Assembly (NCBI GenBank): GCA_002439085.1
Contig: DJSW01000003.1
Coordinates: forward strand, 1-27,422
Direction: 5' to 3'
From: Alphaproteobacteria bacterium UBA6324
GTDB lineage: Bacteria > Pseudomonadota > Alphaproteobacteria > CAAGCB01 > CAG-977
Length of the DNA stretch: 27,422 nt
This document shows, piece by piece, positions 6,898 through 15,040 of this stretch. Within the stretch, counting starts at the first letter, position 1. The number at the start of each line of letters is the position of its first letter. Both the position numbers and the translations under genes were made by a program. The notes under the pieces were generated by a model. That model did not search any database, was not told the origin of the DNA, and saw only the letters and a list, made by a program, of their open reading frames with translations.

Positions 6898-7986
6898 TTA
6901 ACCCATCGCTTTGGTGATCTGGTCCTGCATGGCGAACGTGCCCATAACCGCCCACGCGATCGCGCCGGAAACGAACAGGGTCGCGACCATGTTCAACACC
7001 GCCGCTTTTTGCGAAATACCGGTCACGCTGTCTTCCAGCCATTCGTTGGCCATTTGGTCAAGCGCGCCTTGGAAGTTGTCCATTTCGGAATAAATGCGCA
7101 AGTCGCCGATGATTTCCTTGTCCGGAAAGCCCAATCCCGTTTTGTTTAACGCTTCGCCCAAGTTGTCGCCGTTGTTGATATACACCAGCGCGCTGTCAAT
7201 GCGGTACAGCAGGTACGGGCTGGCGTCGTGGCGCAGGGAACGCAGGGCTTGGGACACGGGCGTGCCCGCGCGCACCAACGCCGCCATGGCCAGCATCCAC
7301 GTCACGCCGACGAAAATGCGGTACAGCGACCACGGCGGAACGTTTTCAAACCACGCGCGGGTTTTTCCGCTCCATCGCGGCAGGGTCAGGTAGATCAGAA
7401 AGAACAATATGGGCAGGAACGAAAACGCCATTACCCAGTTTTTGCCGATCCATTCCGACAGGTTCACCAGATCGCGCGCCGATCCCGTCCAACGCGTGTT
7501 GGGGGCGGCGCTGATCATCGGCGGCACCATGTAAACGCCGATCGCGTAAATGATCAAAACGGTCATCATCGACAAAAACATCGGGTAGCTGACCGCGCTG
7601 ACCAGCGGTTCTTTCATTTTTTTCGTGCCTTCGCTGACCTTGATCAGGTTTTCCAGCGCGCTTTCAAGGTTGGAAACGTCACCAACCGACAACATCAAAC
7701 GTTCGCTGGCCGGCGCCCATCCTTCCAACGCGACGGAAAACGGATGACCGTTTTGCAATGAACGCGACCAATACAGAATCGCCAGCGCCATCGGTTCGTC
7801 GGGGTTTTTCCCGTCGTTGGTAATGATGCCGCGCACGCGATCCAAAGCGTCCATCAATGAAAAACGGTTGTGTAACAGGGAAATCAATTTCCGATAGATT
7901 TTCAGCCGCGTCCCGTCACTCATGCGGCAGACGATCATCGCGTAATAACGGTTGAGATCCGCCAAACTGAAATTGCTTTTAGCCAT
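6898..7986 (-). CDS. pilR: Type IVb pilus/T2SS inner-membrane platform protein (PilR/GspF-type)
   Basis: About 362 residues. Two T2SSF (GspF) helical domains are arranged around three membrane helices near residues 135-157, 184-203 and 336-356. The conserved GspF pattern of a cytoplasmic helical bundle followed by KEPLVSAVSYPMFL is visible before the first helix and repeated in weaker form (RAGTPVSQAL) before the last. Platform proteins couple the cytoplasmic ATPase to pilin polymerisation. The ATG at 7986 is used because AGAGG lies five bases upstream, although a GTG at 7992 is possible. It is the last gene of the operon, directly after the PilQ-like ATPase, as in R64. Confidence 0.88.
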   Translation of the reverse strand: MAKSNFSLADLNRYYAMIVCRMSDGTRLKIYRKLISLLHNRFSLMDALDRVRGIITNDGKNPDEPMALAILYWSRSLQNGHPFSVALEGWAPASERLMLSVGDVSNLESALENLIKVSEGTKKMKEPLVSAVSYPMFLSMMTVLIIYAIGVYMVPPMISAAPNTRWTGSARDLVNLSEWIGKNWVMAFSFLPILFFLIYLTLPRWSGKTRAWFENVPPWSLYRIFVGVTWMLAMAALVRAGTPVSQALRSLRHDASPYLLYRIDSALVYINNGDNLGEALNKTGLGFPDKEIIGDLRIYSEMDNFQGALDQMANEWLEDSVTGISQKAAVLNMVATLFVSGAIAWAVMGTFAMQDQITKAMG

Positions 7987-8010
7987 TCGCACCTCTTTTG
8001 CAAAACATTG

Positions 8011-9693
8011 TCAGTAGATGGGTCTTTCGTCCAGCAGACCGCACCAGCGTTCGACTTCCTCGGCGTCGATCATGCCGTTCAGCATACGTTCGATCGCGCA
8101 GTCTTTCATCGTCCGGCCGCCCAGATCGCCCGTCCAATAGTCAATGGCTTTTTTGGTTTCGCCGTTGACCAGCAAATTCAAAAACGTCGCGTCCGGCAGC
8201 AGAATTTCGCCGACGACGCAGCGGCCTTTACATCCGTTGCCGTTGCATTGGGGGCATCCTTCGCCGCGCAGGAAAGCCTGCTCCATGCCGAAATCGCCGT
8301 ACGCCTTGCGCAAACGCTGGACGGTCGGGTGGTCGGGACGCTGGGAAACCGGAATGCGGCAATACGGACAGACGCGGCGGAACAAACGCTGCGAAACCAT
8401 GCCTTTCATAATTTCGGGGTCGATCAGTTTGAACGTTTCAACGCCCATGTCGCGGAAACGCATGATAACCGCGGGGGACGAGTTCGCGTGCAGCGTTGAC
8501 CACACGCCGTGGCCGGACAGCGCGCCTTTGAACGCCAGCTGCGCCGACGACAGCGTGCGGATTTCGCCGATCATCAGCATATCGGGGTCGGATCGCAGGG
8601 ACGCGGCCAACGCCTTGGTGAATTCCTGTTCTTTCAACGCTTCGGTGTTCGCGTTGGTCACGGGCATCTGGCGCGCGCCCGGAATGGGGTATTCGGGCGG
8701 GTCTTCCACGGTGATCAGGTTCAGTTCGTAATTGCGTTCCTGCAACAGGGAAATCATGTTGCGCTGCAGCGTCGTCGATTTTCCCGAACCCGTCGGACCC
8801 GCTACGATGATGATGCCGATGGGGACGGCGCGCAGACGGTAGAACATATCGGCTTCGCGCTGCGTGTAACCCAACGCCATCAAATCGCCCGCGTTGTCGG
8901 GGTCTTCGTCGGCGTACAGCAAACGCATGACCAGATAGCGCGTGCCGAACGCGATCGGGTTGAATTGCAGACGCACGCCCAGCACCAGCTTGGGCAATCT
9001 CAGCTTGCCGTTGGAACCGCGCAGGGGGGCGTCACCGATTTTTTGCGCCGCCTGATATTCGTTTTGGGCGTAGTTCGCGTCCGAAATGTCCGAAGACGCG
9101 AACGCCGCGCGCACGAACGCCTCGCCCCATTCCTTGGTATTTTCCATAACGACCTGCATCATGCCGTTTTGGCGGAAAAAGATTTCCGTTTTATGGGAAC
9201 CGACCACGACGTGAACGTCCGAAACCTTGACCGCCGCCGCCTTTGTCAAAACGGCGACGTAGTCTTTCTGCATCTGCAGCTGTTCCAGATCGGCCGCGCT
9301 GCCGGTTTCCTCCTCGTCGATTGCCGGCGCGTCCTTTTCGGCGCGTTCGTAAATGGCTTTGATCAGGTTGTTCGGGACGTATTCGGCTTTGTTGACCTGC
9401 AGCTTCTTTTTGCGCGCCAATACCTCAAAACTTAAAACGCGGCCGTCGAATTTGTGTTCCGAACTGACCAGAAAACGGCCGTTGTCGAACAAAGCCAACA
9501 GGTTGCGCGTGTCTTCCTTGACCGGAAAAGAACCGGTCGGCGCCGTGATGCACTTGCCGCCGGAAAAAAGCTCGTTTAACACCTCCGAACTTTTTTTCGG
9601 TGCGGGTTTCGCGGCCTCGGGCGCGGCGGAACCGCCGGCGGGGGCGGCTCCCGTTCCTGCGGTTTTAGGCTTTGTTTGTGTCGGTGCGGGCAT
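8011..9693 (-). CDS. pilQ: Type IVb pilus assembly ATPase (PilQ/GspE/PilB-type)
   Basis: About 560 residues, a hexameric cytoplasmic ATPase of the secretion superfamily that also contains VirB11. Residues 1-35 are a low-complexity Pro/Ala leader. The N2 domain spans roughly 135-290. The Walker A box is AGPTGSGKST (K305), the Asp box VEDPPEYPIPGARQ (about 329-342), Walker B LMIGEIRT (E377) and the His box STLHAN. A zinc-binding tetracysteine follows as CPYC (442/445) and CPQC (480/483), typical of extension ATPases rather than PilT or VirB11. The ATG at 9693 has AGAGG at good distance, while a TTG at 9702 lies on top of it. It should power the PilR platform. Confidence 0.93.
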   Translation of the reverse strand: MPAPTQTKPKTAGTGAAPAGGSAAPEAAKPAPKKSSEVLNELFSGGKCITAPTGSFPVKEDTRNLLALFDNGRFLVSSEHKFDGRVLSFEVLARKKKLQVNKAEYVPNNLIKAIYERAEKDAPAIDEEETGSAADLEQLQMQKDYVAVLTKAAAVKVSDVHVVVGSHKTEIFFRQNGMMQVVMENTKEWGEAFVRAAFASSDISDANYAQNEYQAAQKIGDAPLRGSNGKLRLPKLVLGVRLQFNPIAFGTRYLVMRLLYADEDPDNAGDLMALGYTQREADMFYRLRAVPIGIIIVAGPTGSGKSTTLQRNMISLLQERNYELNLITVEDPPEYPIPGARQMPVTNANTEALKEQEFTKALAASLRSDPDMLMIGEIRTLSSAQLAFKGALSGHGVWSTLHANSSPAVIMRFRDMGVETFKLIDPEIMKGMVSQRLFRRVCPYCRIPVSQRPDHPTVQRLRKAYGDFGMEQAFLRGEGCPQCNGNGCKGRCVVGEILLPDATFLNLLVNGETKKAIDYWTGDLGGRTMKDCAIERMLNGMIDAEEVERWCGLLDERPIY

Positions 9694-9734
9694 TTTGTTC
9701 AACCTCTTTTAACGGCGTGACGCTTTAAAAGACG

Positions 9735-9762
9735 CCGGCAGGGAAGACGACTTCCCCGCCGG
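9735..9762 (-). terminator. Possible intra-operon attenuator between pilP and pilQ
   Basis: The arms CCGGC-A-GGGAAG and CTTCCC-C-GCCGG give an 11-bp stem with one mismatch and a 4-nt loop. On the minus strand CTTTT follows shortly after. It lies in the 78-bp gap between the PilP-like stop and the ATPase start, the largest gap in the operon after pilL. Confidence 0.5.
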
Positions 9763-9771
9763 AACGGTTAA

Positions 9772-11223
9772 TTATCTGGCCAGACTGGCGCCCGAAAAAC
9801 TGGCGCGTACGCCTGCGCTGGCGGAAATCGGCGAAGATTTGCGCCGTTTCGGCCGCGGTTCGGGTTCGGGGGCGGCGTTTTCTTCCTCTTCGGAACGGCC
9901 ACGTTCGGCGGCGGGCGCGCTGTTGTTGACCGGCGCGTCGGACAGCAGACCCGCGGACGGGAACCCGATCATTTCCTTGTTGTTGCCGATTTGAACCAGC
10001 ACATAGTCCTTGTCAATGTCGATGACGGTGTGACCGGTCGGCAGGATGGTCGATTTTTTGGCAAAGAACGTCGTTTTGTCCTTTTTGGAAATCAGCTTGG
10101 CGATCAGCGATCCGGCCGTGCCGCGGATTTCCGAAACGGCGTACAGCTTGGACGCGGATTCCTGCGGGACGCCGCCGGCTTCTTTGGCTTCGTCGGCGGA
10201 AACCGTCACGGTTAACGCTTCGCCCGCGCGCTTTTTCGTTAGCAGGTCTTCGCCCGTGCTGGTCAAAGCCTTGGGAATGCGGGATGTGGTCGAACGTTTG
10301 ATTTTCGCGGGTTTCGTCGCCGCCATCAAAACGGGTTTCAGGCTGTTCAGACGAACCAGAGAAGCGGCGTCGTATTTCTTTTTCAATTCGGCACGCTGTT
10401 TTTTCTGTTCCTCTTTTTCCTGCTTTTCCTTTTCGGCCTGCGCGGCTTCCTCTTCCTTCATTTTCTGGATGCGGCGGTCTTCCTCGCGTTTCAACGCGGC
10501 TTCGATCTGTTTCTGGCGGATCTCGGCGCGCTGTTTGCGTTCCAAAGCCTCCTGACGTTTCAGATCTTGCGCCAATTCCCATTCCAGACGGGCTTGGGTC
10601 ATTTTTTCGCGGCGTTCGATTTCGTCGAACAGCATCTGGCGGTTGGACGTTTTCAGCGCGTCGATTTCGGAACGCAGCTGTTCGCGTTTCAACTGCAGCA
10701 TCAGCGTGCTGTTTTCGCGTTCCATTTCCGCCATTTCGCGGAAAATGTCGCTGGACACTTTGCCCAAAATCTGTTCGCTGGGGGGCGTGGACAGGTTCAT
10801 GCCGCCGTTTGGCGTGCCGAAATCCAATCCGGCCGGAGCGGGCACGCTGTCGGCGGGCGGCGGAGGGATCGTCGCGTCCAGCGTCGGGGCGGGCGCGTCG
10901 GGCAACGGCGCGTCCAAGGACGGCTGCGTTTCAACCGCGGGCGCGTCAACAGCCGGAGCGGGCGCATCCGTAACGGGTTCGGCGGGGGCGGACGTTTCAG
11001 GCGCGGGCGTGTTGGCGGCGGGTGCGGGCGCATCAACAGCCGGAACGGATGTGTCAACGGCCGGAGCGGGCGCATCCGCGGCAGGCGCGGGCGTTGCCGC
11101 ATCTACGGGCGCGGGCGTCGCGAAAAAAGAATCGTCAAACAAATCATCTGCGTTCGCCGCCGGAACGGACATGGAAATAGCCACGGCCGCCAGCCAAAAA
11201 TGTTTTTTAAGGAGTAGGTTCAT
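9772..11223 (-). CDS. pilP: PilP-like periplasmic protein with Pro/Ala-rich and coiled-coil extensions
   Basis: About 483 residues. It has a signal peptide (cleavage after ANA, near residue 24), then a low-complexity region of repeated Ala-Pro-Ala/Val-Asp units (about 35-140), a long charged coiled coil rich in Glu, Lys, Arg and Gln (about 160-310), a Ser/Thr/Lys linker, and a small C-terminal domain (about 370-440: RGTAGSLIAKLISKKDKTTF, LPTGHTVIDIDKDYVLVQIG). That domain resembles the PilP/GspC homology region, which contacts the secretin. R64 PilP is only about 150 residues, with a short coiled coil and the same C-terminal unit, so this one is about three times longer. The start at 11223 has GAGGGA upstream. 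It overlaps the PilO gene by 17 bp. Confidence 0.72.
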   Translation of the reverse strand: MNLLLKKHFWLAAVAISMSVPAANADDLFDDSFFATPAPVDAATPAPAADAPAPAVDTSVPAVDAPAPAANTPAPETSAPAEPVTDAPAPAVDAPAVETQPSLDAPLPDAPAPTLDATIPPPPADSVPAPAGLDFGTPNGGMNLSTPPSEQILGKVSSDIFREMAEMERENSTLMLQLKREQLRSEIDALKTSNRQMLFDEIERREKMTQARLEWELAQDLKRQEALERKQRAEIRQKQIEAALKREEDRRIQKMKEEEAAQAEKEKQEKEEQKKQRAELKKKYDAASLVRLNSLKPVLMAATKPAKIKRSTTSRIPKALTSTGEDLLTKKRAGEALTVTVSADEAKEAGGVPQESASKLYAVSEIRGTAGSLIAKLISKKDKTTFFAKKSTILPTGHTVIDIDKDYVLVQIGNNKEMIGFPSAGLLSDAPVNNSAPAAERGRSEEEENAAPEPEPRPKRRKSSPISASAGVRASFSGASLAR

Positions 11224-12610
11224 AGATGTGTCCCTCATAAGTCCAGATGTTGTTTTCAGGGGTGTAATTCAGCCTGTCGATTTCCAGCGACGGGAAACGT
11301 TTGAACATATCCAGCCATTCTTCCATCGGCAGGTCGGAGGAAAAGGTGAAATTCAAACGCGGGTACGTCCGGTCGATCCAAACTTCTTGTCCGTTGATGA
11401 TTTTCGGTTTCGACGGGCGGCGCGTTTCCGTCGCTTCGGCCAGCGAAACCTGTTGTTTGATCGCCTGAAAGATGTCGTTCCATTCTTCGCGCAGTTCGTA
11501 AACCATCAGCTTGGGCGTTTCGGAATGGATGGCGACATCGCCGATCGCCAGACTGACGATGGCCGTTTTGCCGTCGTTGTCTAACAGATAATCCAGTCCG
11601 CGGGTGTTGTATTCTTCAAACGCGCGTTTGACCCATCCCAGATGTCCCCATTCCATCGTCCACGATGTAGATAGGCCGGATTTTGAACACGAAACGGGTC
11701 CCAGTTTCCAACCGGGGATCAGCATGGCTTTGACCTGTTGCGCGGCGGCCTGACAACGGTTGAGCAGATCTTCCGCGTCCACCAGTGTTTCCCACGGGTG
11801 GACGATGACCTCCGCCTCTTCCTGCGGCGCCTCTTCTTCGTACAAAGGTTTCATCGGCGCCAACGGCCGGATCATAGGTTTCTTTTCCGTGGCAAACAGG
11901 CCGGAAATCAGTTTGTATCCGATCAGCAAAACCAGAACGCCCGCGCCGATCGCGGCCATTTTCATCTTTTGACGCTGGTTTTTGTTGATGTGCATCAACT
12001 TTGACGAACCGGGGGATTTCAAAATGTCCCACAGATCGACTTCTTCCGTTCCTTCGATATCCCAAGAAGCGGGCGCGATCTTCCGCCCCCAGTCCGGCAC
12101 GGCCATCATCGCGTAAAACGCGCGTTTGGCGTCCTCTTCGTTCAGGTAGAGCATATCCTCTTCGGACAGGATCAGGTCGTTTCGGATGGCGATGAACCAC
12201 CAGCCTTCGTCCACTTCGAACACGGCGACGGAGGACGGCTTGTCCTGAAACTTTTCCGCGATGGCCGCGGCGGCCGACGGCATGCCGGCCTTGTGACCCT
12301 CCGTGGAATTGCCGATGCCGTATTGCGGCGACGTGCCTTGGCGCAGACAGAACAGGTCGGCGCCTTCCATAAAGTTGTCAACCGTTTCCTGAACTTCGGG
12401 ATAGGGGTCGTTGGTGTCCTGCAGCGGCTGCCAGAACAGGGTGACAGCGTACGTCGTGTCGTTGACGACGATCGTCGGTCCCCATGACGGTTCGGATTCC
12501 CCGTCCTGACCGTCGGCCGCGCCGGATTCGTCCGCGTCCGCCGTTTCGTCGGCGTCCGCGTCGTCTTCCAAATCGTCCAAAGTCAGTTCTTCTTCATCAT
12601 CTGCAGCCAT
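11207..12610 (-). CDS. pilO: Type IVb pilus protein PilO-like, bitopic inner-membrane protein
   Basis: 467 residues. An N-terminal acidic low-complexity stretch (1-40, mostly Asp/Glu/Ala) precedes a cytoplasmic actin-like/PilO2-type domain (about 45-205: YAVTLFWQPLQD, then VDEGWWFIAIRNDLILSEED). A single membrane helix lies at about 218-239, and a periplasmic domain ends with YTPENNIWTYEGHIYEP. The Trp-rich VDEGWWFIAIRND pattern and the domain order match the PilO2 family of R64-type thin pili, which links the cytoplasmic ATPase and platform to the secretin. The start at 12610 has AGGA upstream. It lies 14 bp after the secretin gene and overlaps pilP. Confidence 0.8.
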   Translation of the reverse strand: MAADDEEELTLDDLEDDADADETADADESGAADGQDGESEPSWGPTIVVNDTTYAVTLFWQPLQDTNDPYPEVQETVDNFMEGADLFCLRQGTSPQYGIGNSTEGHKAGMPSAAAAIAEKFQDKPSSVAVFEVDEGWWFIAIRNDLILSEEDMLYLNEEDAKRAFYAMMAVPDWGRKIAPASWDIEGTEEVDLWDILKSPGSSKLMHINKNQRQKMKMAAIGAGVLVLLIGYKLISGLFATEKKPMIRPLAPMKPLYEEEAPQEEAEVIVHPWETLVDAEDLLNRCQAAAQQVKAMLIPGWKLGPVSCSKSGLSTSWTMEWGHLGWVKRAFEEYNTRGLDYLLDNDGKTAIVSLAIGDVAIHSETPKLMVYELREEWNDIFQAIKQQVSLAEATETRRPSKPKIINGQEVWIDRTYPRLNFTFSSDLPMEEWLDMFKRFPSLEIDRLNYTPENNIWTYEGHIYEPTP

Positions 12611-12624
12611 GATCGACCGTCCTG

Positions 12625-14196
12625 TTAGATGTTTTTCATTCTGGTTTCAGGCAGCAGCGGCGAAACCAAAACTTCGGGCGTCAGCAAAATGACCATGACG
12701 TTACGGTTCTTGCTGGCCTGATTGTTGATGCCGAACAGTTCCTTGGTGTTGGTGGTCGAAGTTTTGACCTCTTCAAACCCTGTCAGCATCAGCGTGTAGC
12801 CGGACATCATGGCGACTTCCTGCACGAAACCGCGCGTTCTGATCTTGGGCAGCTGGACGGTGGTGCTTTCCGTCGTGACGCGTCCCATTTCCTCCAGCTC
12901 CGTCAGCGTCATCGTGAACATCATCAGCAACCGGCCGTGATCCAGAATGCGGGGCAGAACCTCCATTGTGAAACCGTAGTTGATTTTCGCCGGCGTGACG
13001 GACGTTGTCGTCGTGCCGTTGTCAACCGTCGTTTCGGTTTTTTCAACATAGGATTCGTTCGTCGTCACCTGAATCGGCGCGATGCGGTTGTTCATGGTCG
13101 TCACGGACGCGCTGGTCACCAGCGATGTCGTGCCCTGATCGTTCAACGCTTGCGCGACGATCGAGATGTTGTCAATGTGGCGGTCGCCGGGGATCAGCGT
13201 CATGCCCAGATTGCTGGTGTTGTTTTCGATCGACGGCGTTGAAGAAACAGCGGTCAGTTTCAGGTTTTCATTCAGGAATTTCAGAACGGAATTGACGTTC
13301 AGCGTCATTTGCTGCGAATTGGACAGGGTGACGTTCAACACCTTGATTGAAATGGAAACCTGACGTCCCAGCTTTTCGTTCATGCTGTTCACATACTGCG
13401 CGATGCGCTGCAGCGTGAACGGCGGGGCGGTGACGGTCATCGTTCCGTTTGACGGAATGATGTTCAACGTCGCGCCGTCGGGCAACATGGCCGTGACGGC
13501 TTCTTCCAACTGCGTCCAAAAATCCAGCTGGATGCTGGAATCCATGGACGCGGATGTCGAACCGCCGGAATCGCCCGAAGCCGTACCGGCGATGTTCGCG
13601 CTCAGGTTCGATGTGACGGGCAGGGCATATACGGTGAAAACGCGCGTTTCCATTTTATAGAACGTGATCACGCCGTTTTTGTACCGCCACCACAAAGCGA
13701 AGCGGGAAACGATCTGATCCAGCAAACCGCTCAGCTTGCCGGAATAGGCGGGCATGAACAAATCGGAATCGACGTTTTGGGAAACGCTACCGGCGACGGC
13801 GTCTTTGGAATCGCCCTGTTTGGCGGATTTGACTTCGTTCAAAATCATGTCGTCCACGCGCACGGTGATGCCCGTCAATGACGTGATCTGTTCGGAAATC
13901 TGCAACAGGGAAACCGGCGCGGTGCTGACCAGCGTGATGCCGTCGTCCGTTTCAAAACGCGCGGGCAGAGGGTCGCCTTCGTTGACGCGGACGCTCTGGC
14001 TGCCCAGCCAGATGTCGTCTTTGACGGCGATCGTGTCCATTTTATATTGGTCGGTCGGGGTGATCGGCTGGTCGAGCAGGTTTTGAATCTTGTCCAGCGA
14101 ACGATCCGTTTCCTTGATGTTGGAACGGTACAGGCTGCACGATGTCAGACCGATCAGGCAGACGCCGAGAATAAGGGAAAGCTGTTTAGTCCGCAT
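12625..14196 (-). CDS. pilN: PilN-type secretin, outer-membrane lipoprotein
   Basis: 523 residues. It has a lipoprotein signal peptide with lipobox GLTSC (C20), an N0/STN-like domain (about 85-125: VSLLQISEQITSLTGITVRV), an N1-like domain including SGLLDQIVSRFALWWRYKNG, a Ser/Gly-rich linker, and a C-terminal secretin domain (about 270-500). The secretin domain contains the expected MNEKLGRQVSISIKVLNV, NYGFTMEVLPRIL and MVILLTPEVL segments. It should form the multimeric outer-membrane gate of the apparatus. AGGAGG precedes the start at 14196, which overlaps the lipoprotein gene by 11 bp, giving tight coupling of secretin and lipoprotein. Confidence 0.92.
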   Translation of the reverse strand: MRTKQLSLILGVCLIGLTSCSLYRSNIKETDRSLDKIQNLLDQPITPTDQYKMDTIAVKDDIWLGSQSVRVNEGDPLPARFETDDGITLVSTAPVSLLQISEQITSLTGITVRVDDMILNEVKSAKQGDSKDAVAGSVSQNVDSDLFMPAYSGKLSGLLDQIVSRFALWWRYKNGVITFYKMETRVFTVYALPVTSNLSANIAGTASGDSGGSTSASMDSSIQLDFWTQLEEAVTAMLPDGATLNIIPSNGTMTVTAPPFTLQRIAQYVNSMNEKLGRQVSISIKVLNVTLSNSQQMTLNVNSVLKFLNENLKLTAVSSTPSIENNTSNLGMTLIPGDRHIDNISIVAQALNDQGTTSLVTSASVTTMNNRIAPIQVTTNESYVEKTETTVDNGTTTTSVTPAKINYGFTMEVLPRILDHGRLLMMFTMTLTELEEMGRVTTESTTVQLPKIRTRGFVQEVAMMSGYTLMLTGFEEVKTSTTNTKELFGINNQASKNRNVMVILLTPEVLVSPLLPETRMKNI

Positions 14197-14869
14197 TTTC
14201 GTCCTCCTGCGTGGTCACTAACAATACGCGGTTGCCTTTGTAAAACGTCCCCCACGGCGACGGTTGGGCGCGGGCGAACGAACGGATCAGGGCGGACGCG
14301 ACATCCATGAACCGGCCGCGGAACATGGCGCCGGCCTCTAAAATGTATTCGCGGTCGGTGTTCCACACGACGCGCCATCCGGCTTTGTCGCCCCATTGGG
14401 TCAGCAGGGAACGCACGGACGATCCCTCCGTCGCCAGCCAGTCTTCAACCGGATCGGCGGGATCATAGTTTTCATCGCCCAAATCGGCGGCCGTCGTTCC
14501 GGTCGTCGAGGAATTGAAAGAAGCGTCGGAACCGTTTTGATTTTGAATGCCGTTCAGCGTGTCGCCGTTCAATGCCCCGTCTTTCGAGCTGTCATAGCTG
14601 TACAGCCCGTCCGCGCCGACGGCGCCGGGGGCGGCCGCGGACAGGTCTTCGCCGCGGTAACCGTAAGTGTTCTGCATAACGTCGGGGGGCGTTCTTTGGC
14701 CGAATTGGCCGCCGCCGACGGGCGCCGTGAATTCGGGCGCCGCGGAAACCGTTCCGGCGGAAACACCCGTCCAAGCCTGATCGTTTTCAACCAGCTGCGT
14801 GCATCCGTTCAGTAAAAAAGCCGCCGAAAGCAGGCCTGAAATGCTGATTGTCTTGTATGGATACGGCAT
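14186..14869 (-). CDS. pilL: TcpQ/PilL C-terminal-domain lipoprotein
   Basis: About 227 residues. The signal sequence ends in LLNGC (C23), so it is a lipoprotein, probably of the outer membrane. A low-complexity Gly/Ser/Asp/Asn linker fills residues 25-140. The C-terminal 80 residues (VRSLLTQWGDKAGWRVVWNT, then GTFYKGNRVLLVTT) match the TcpQ/PilL domain, an N0-like fold. In the toxin-coregulated pilus TcpQ supports the TcpC secretin. The start at 14869 has GGAG seven bases upstream, and an ATG at 14881 has none. It is the first gene of the R64-ordered set and overlaps the secretin start, which fits a secretin partner role. Confidence 0.85.
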   Translation of the reverse strand: MPYPYKTISISGLLSAAFLLNGCTQLVENDQAWTGVSAGTVSAAPEFTAPVGGGQFGQRTPPDVMQNTYGYRGEDLSAAAPGAVGADGLYSYDSSKDGALNGDTLNGIQNQNGSDASFNSSTTGTTAADLGDENYDPADPVEDWLATEGSSVRSLLTQWGDKAGWRVVWNTDREYILEAGAMFRGRFMDVASALIRSFARAQPSPWGTFYKGNRVLLVTTQEDENAD

Positions 14870-15040
14870 ATTAATCTCCAAAATGTGAAATCGAAACGCT
14901 TCTTTAGGGTTACAATTAAAGCATTAAATTATTTAAGAAATCCTTTATAAAAACGAAAACACCGCAAAGCGTCCGTTTTTTCGGGTTTCTTTGAAAAGCT
15001 ATCAGATTCCGGCCGCGTTTTCAATCGCGGAAAAGGCGCG
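14870..15040 (-). other. AT-rich 171-bp gap upstream of pilL
   Basis: This non-coding gap separates the OmpA-like gene from pilL. Its half nearest pilL is A+T-rich and could hold an internal promoter. No box pair is good enough to name. A 5-bp hairpin (CCGCG/CGCGG) just after the OmpA-like stop lacks a T run, so it is not called a terminator. Confidence 0.3.

Noticed and set aside
14997..15040. Terminator after the OmpA-like gene
   Set aside because: The CCGCG/CGCGG stem is only 5 bp and no T run follows on the minus strand.
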